DNA of 64,000 nt from Apostichopus japonicus (Eukaryota; Echinodermata; Holothuroidea; Aspidochirotida; Stichopodidae), in contig NC_092581.1 of NCBI RefSeq assembly GCF_037975245.1, positions 19,364,303 through 19,428,302 of the forward strand. Reading direction: 5' to 3'. Shown piece after piece: positions 60,701 through 64,000 of this stretch. The translations under genes and the position numbers were made by a program. Within the stretch, counting starts at the first letter, position 1; the number at the start of each line of letters is the position of its first letter. The notes below the pieces were generated by a model that ran no database searches, was not told the DNA's origin, and saw only the letters and a program-made list of their open reading frames with translations.

Positions 60701-61107
60701 ATAACACTGTGATGGCAATAGTATTAACTCCTCACAATCACGTTACTATTGTTTTACTACTTACTGTGCAGTCATAAATCTGTGTAAATCACTATTGGCT
60801 ATCACTACCAGTAAGATTCAACAGTACGATGAATGACATTGTACACTCTATAACCAATATAAGTAATCAATAATTAATAAAATTAACTGTTGAACCCTCT
60901 TCACACTGATGAACAAACAAAGAGTACTTGATAACACTATAAATATGAATCCACTATGTATTAAATCTTGAAGAGAGTAGAGACTGAACACACTATTTAT
61001 AAATTCATGATATACAGTATATACAGTGACACAGTTCCAAAGACTCCCCACTTGCTTTGATTACTTTCAAACTTTATACTTGTCTGGACTCTACTATTGC
61101 ACTTTCC

Positions 61108-61304
61108 CATCTACCCAGTGGTGTCACCAAATATAGCACCAGATTGCATCTACAGTAAGGACCCTTAATTAATCAGGGGGCACCCCTCCCCTTAAACCCC
61201 ACCCCCAGGACAGCATTCATCAATAAACATTGTGCCCCCTATTTGAGTGCTGTGCCCCCGTGCCCCCCAAGATTGAAATGTCTGGCAACGCAACTGCATC
61301 TACC
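61108..61304. mobile_element. hAT-type MITE (181 bp) with perfect 8-bp target duplication
   Basis: Element 61116-61296 has imperfect inverted ends CAGTGGTGTCACCA and CAGTTGCGTTGCCA (10 of 14 matching). Both sides carry CATCTACC (61108-61115, 61297-61304). The interior is C-rich (GTGCCCCC-type runs) and non-coding. Perfect flanks suggest a fairly recent insertion. Confidence 0.85.
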
Positions 61305-64000
61305 AATCCCTAACAACTGGTCACATTTCAGCACTGCAACATCATTCACCCTCCTCTGGATCAATGTCTATTGACCTGTTGTCTTTCCAAATCTACCTTT
61401 CCTGAAGTGAACAGCCTATTCTCTCTAGTGTATATCATTTTACATGTTAATACTAACAGTACACTAACAGTACAGAGTAGACAGGGAATAATTTTTCCGG
61501 TATCACTATGCAAAATGCTATGCAAAATGCTATGCAAAATGTGCTAATTGCTATATATACCAGTGCAAAGATGTTCAGCAATTTTTGCACACAGAAACCA
61601 TAATATTTTATAACAGACAAAGTACAGAACCTTCAAGAATGCTACATAAACTCTGAATGTGCTAACTTATTCCCTGTTAGGTAGATGGAGAGAGTGCAGT
61701 ATAAGTGGCAAGACAGGTAAGAGGAGAGTGCAGTAATTTCAAATGAACCACAGAGTGAAGGAATTAACAAATGTGAATGCAGGAATCATAAAATAATCAA
61801 TGAATGAATGAATTTCTGCACAAAGAGTTGATTAGCATTTACATCTATCTTGTACTAACGACCTAATTTTTTATAAATTCCTATAAACTAAGGCACTAGA
61901 CATAGTTTTTCAAATTTCTAATGCATTACAGCTTGTAATGTATCACATATTCATAGTCTGTAGGGTAACTGTAAAACATCTTTGACATGATGAAGACTAG
62001 ATTCTACACAGCATCTGCTTATTCACTTTACAGTGCATTATTCATCTCAATCCCTAGCAGGTTAACAGAGGAGTCCGCAATAACAAGACGCATAATCAAA
62101 TTATACAGTATACTTCAGTACACAATCATTATCCTACTGAGAGTGCATTACAGTATACTTTACATACATACAGTACTGTACAGAATGTATACGTTATATA
62201 CATACAGAACTGTATATATATGTTATATACATACAGTACAGTACTGTGTGGGCGTCTCCTACTTACACAACAGTTGACGTATATATTATATACACACTGC
62301 ACATACTGTTACAGCATATATTTGTTATACCTTACAAGTCAGAGCTCTCTTCAAAGCGACATAGATCACCAATCGAGAAATTTAATATTAACCCCATTCC
62401 ACCAATAACCGACTTAAATATGAACGAAGGCAATATCGCCAAAAGCGATAATTGATGAACTCGGTCTTTTGAAACTCGGAGTAACAAACTCCTGATTTAA
62501 AAATCATAAAAAAAATATGCTAATAATAAATTAAGTGGTTTGGCATGATATTATTAAATGATTTATTGTATCGGGCTCAAAATAGACTGTGAAAGAAGAC
62601 AGTAAAATTGAATTCATTTACAACGGTCCTCACTGGAGAGTCTTGATTCATCCAAATGGTTCTAGAGTGTTGTTAATTCTAATTATTTGTGATATGACAG
62701 CATTAAACAAATATGGTTACGTTAATTGCATAGCTTTAATATCTCTAGCCATCAGAGAAAGCTGAATGAGGAAATGTTTTGTTCGGTTATTGTATTAATG
62801 TCTGAAAAGATAGATTAAATATTGAAAAATTGTGTTGCCTTTGAAAACATTCATTTGCACAGGGATCAAATGCAGTCAAAATTTCATTAAATTCGGTTTT
62901 AATGAAACCATTTTACAGTCTGTCAAGGAATAATATTGGTGTTTGTATTTTGGAATACTGTCTTCCTGCATCAGCAACACCTTGTAAAACTCTTACATGC
63001 AGTATTTAAATATTCCCAGGACTAACTTAATCTACCATGTTTCAATAACAAGACCACATATATTTAAACAAGAATCAGCCCTATTTTATTAATAATGTCA
63101 TATTTTTAACAATTTTAATCATTTAAATAAATCTTAAGTTTAATTAATTAAATTTTAATAAAGTTCTGATAATTTGTTGTAATAAATTTTTAATATAACC
63201 ATTTTGAACAACAATATGACACAGTAACTCATATCACTCAATATTTAAGTGAGAACAAGCATTTTTTTTAAAGCATAAAAACAACTTTAATTTGAATAAT
63301 TTTAATGTTTTTTTTTAACAATACCTAAAGCTATATTAAAGTCTTAACAAGTCGTTTCCTTCATTGCACATTTCTGCCTGGTTTACTGTTTCAATGCACC
63401 GCTACACTACCAAACAGGAAGGATCAAATCTGGTAAAATCAGCAGAATACAACAAAATAGTTGTCTTCAGTAGACAAGTGATCAAAAATCAATAACAAAG
63501 CTCGCTAACCACCTGCCCAATATTCACCTTGATAAATGACATGATTTTTACTAATAGCATGGAAAGCCAAATTCTATATTGTAGGGATCATCATCATCAA
63601 TATTCTCATAACTTATCAGTTAAATGAGAGGTACAATCTCTACGTGTAGGTAAATAGTCTTTTACATAAGGTGGTGTACGGTCACATCGCATCTCTCCTA
63701 AATTTGAGTGCTGTGTTATACATATAGTTGCACACATAGACACTGTAGTTGCCCTGTGTGTTAGTCAAATTATAACCATTTTTTCAATCATAATTTTAAT
63801 CTCCAAAGCCTGAACCGAAAACAGCCAAACTTGCCACGGTGAAACAGAGAAAAATCAGCTTTTTTATTTTTAAACACTGGATTATTCTACCACTTTAGCA
63901 GAATTATACTTGTAATTTTTTACGAGTATAATTCTTTCTATTTCTGGCAGAATCTGGTCAACCCATCGATGAAAAATGACTTAGCTTAATGATAAAACTA

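Larger units (their letters stand above)
52601..64000. other. 5' flank of MAP7-like gene
   Basis: 11.4 kb AT-rich DNA. Contains the 30-bp array, the 57-bp array, a 181-bp MITE, TTTTGCATACAT repeats at 60455-60535 and TACAGTAC-rich sequence at 62100-62300. A possible small upstream exon is listed at 57678-57717. No other coding evidence. Confidence 0.4.

Overview
This is eukaryotic (metazoan) genomic DNA: AT-rich, dominated by introns, with GT-AG splice sites, minisatellites, a tRNA-derived SINE and short hAT-type DNA transposons. The one gene I can reconstruct is a MAP7/ensconsin-family microtubule-associated protein. The repeat and transposon style, and MAP7 proteins being animal proteins, suggest a marine invertebrate deuterostome (an echinoderm is my guess). 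The species is inference.

The MAP7-like gene lies on the minus strand and spans about 50 kb (start codon near 52,202, stop at 2,224). I joined 14 coding exons whose phases agree at every junction, giving 3,363 nt and 1,120 residues. Twelve exons (43,930 to 2,224) are well supported. The two most 5' exons (52,202-52,189 and 46,633-46,605) are proposals that rest on phase fit, one strong donor and a CpG-dense leader. The protein reads as: acidic disordered N-terminus; basic coiled coil ending in a Ser/Trp motif (MAP7 microtubule-binding region); Ser/Pro-rich linker; Lys/Pro-rich basic region with SKPKEV repeats; long Arg/Glu coiled coil ending RVDEIMKRARK (MAP7 kinesin-1-binding region); acidic tail with 18 copies of an 8-residue SKSPDDGE-type repeat resembling neurofilament KSP repeats.

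Layout: 1-2,223 holds the presumed 3' end region of this gene, a candidate alternative terminal exon (748-852) and, on the plus strand, a candidate exon of an RMDN1-like microtubule protein (150-219). 2,224-8,185 is the dense 3' exon cluster. 8,186-22,423 has a single small exon and a 524-bp hAT-like element. 22,424-30,000 has four exons, a 1,661-bp hAT element with an 8-bp target duplication, and two minisatellites that begin at exon ends. 30,000-43,789 is a huge intron with a SINE and long tandem arrays. 43,790-52,310 has the 5' exons, more arrays and a CpG-dense candidate promoter. 52,311-64,000 is upstream flank with 30-bp and 57-bp arrays and a 181-bp hAT MITE with a perfect target duplication.

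The most unusual observation is that three separate introns begin with tandem arrays whose repeat units carry copies of the neighbouring 5' splice site, in two cases together with the end of the exon. Two of these three arrays are themselves split by inserted foreign sequence.
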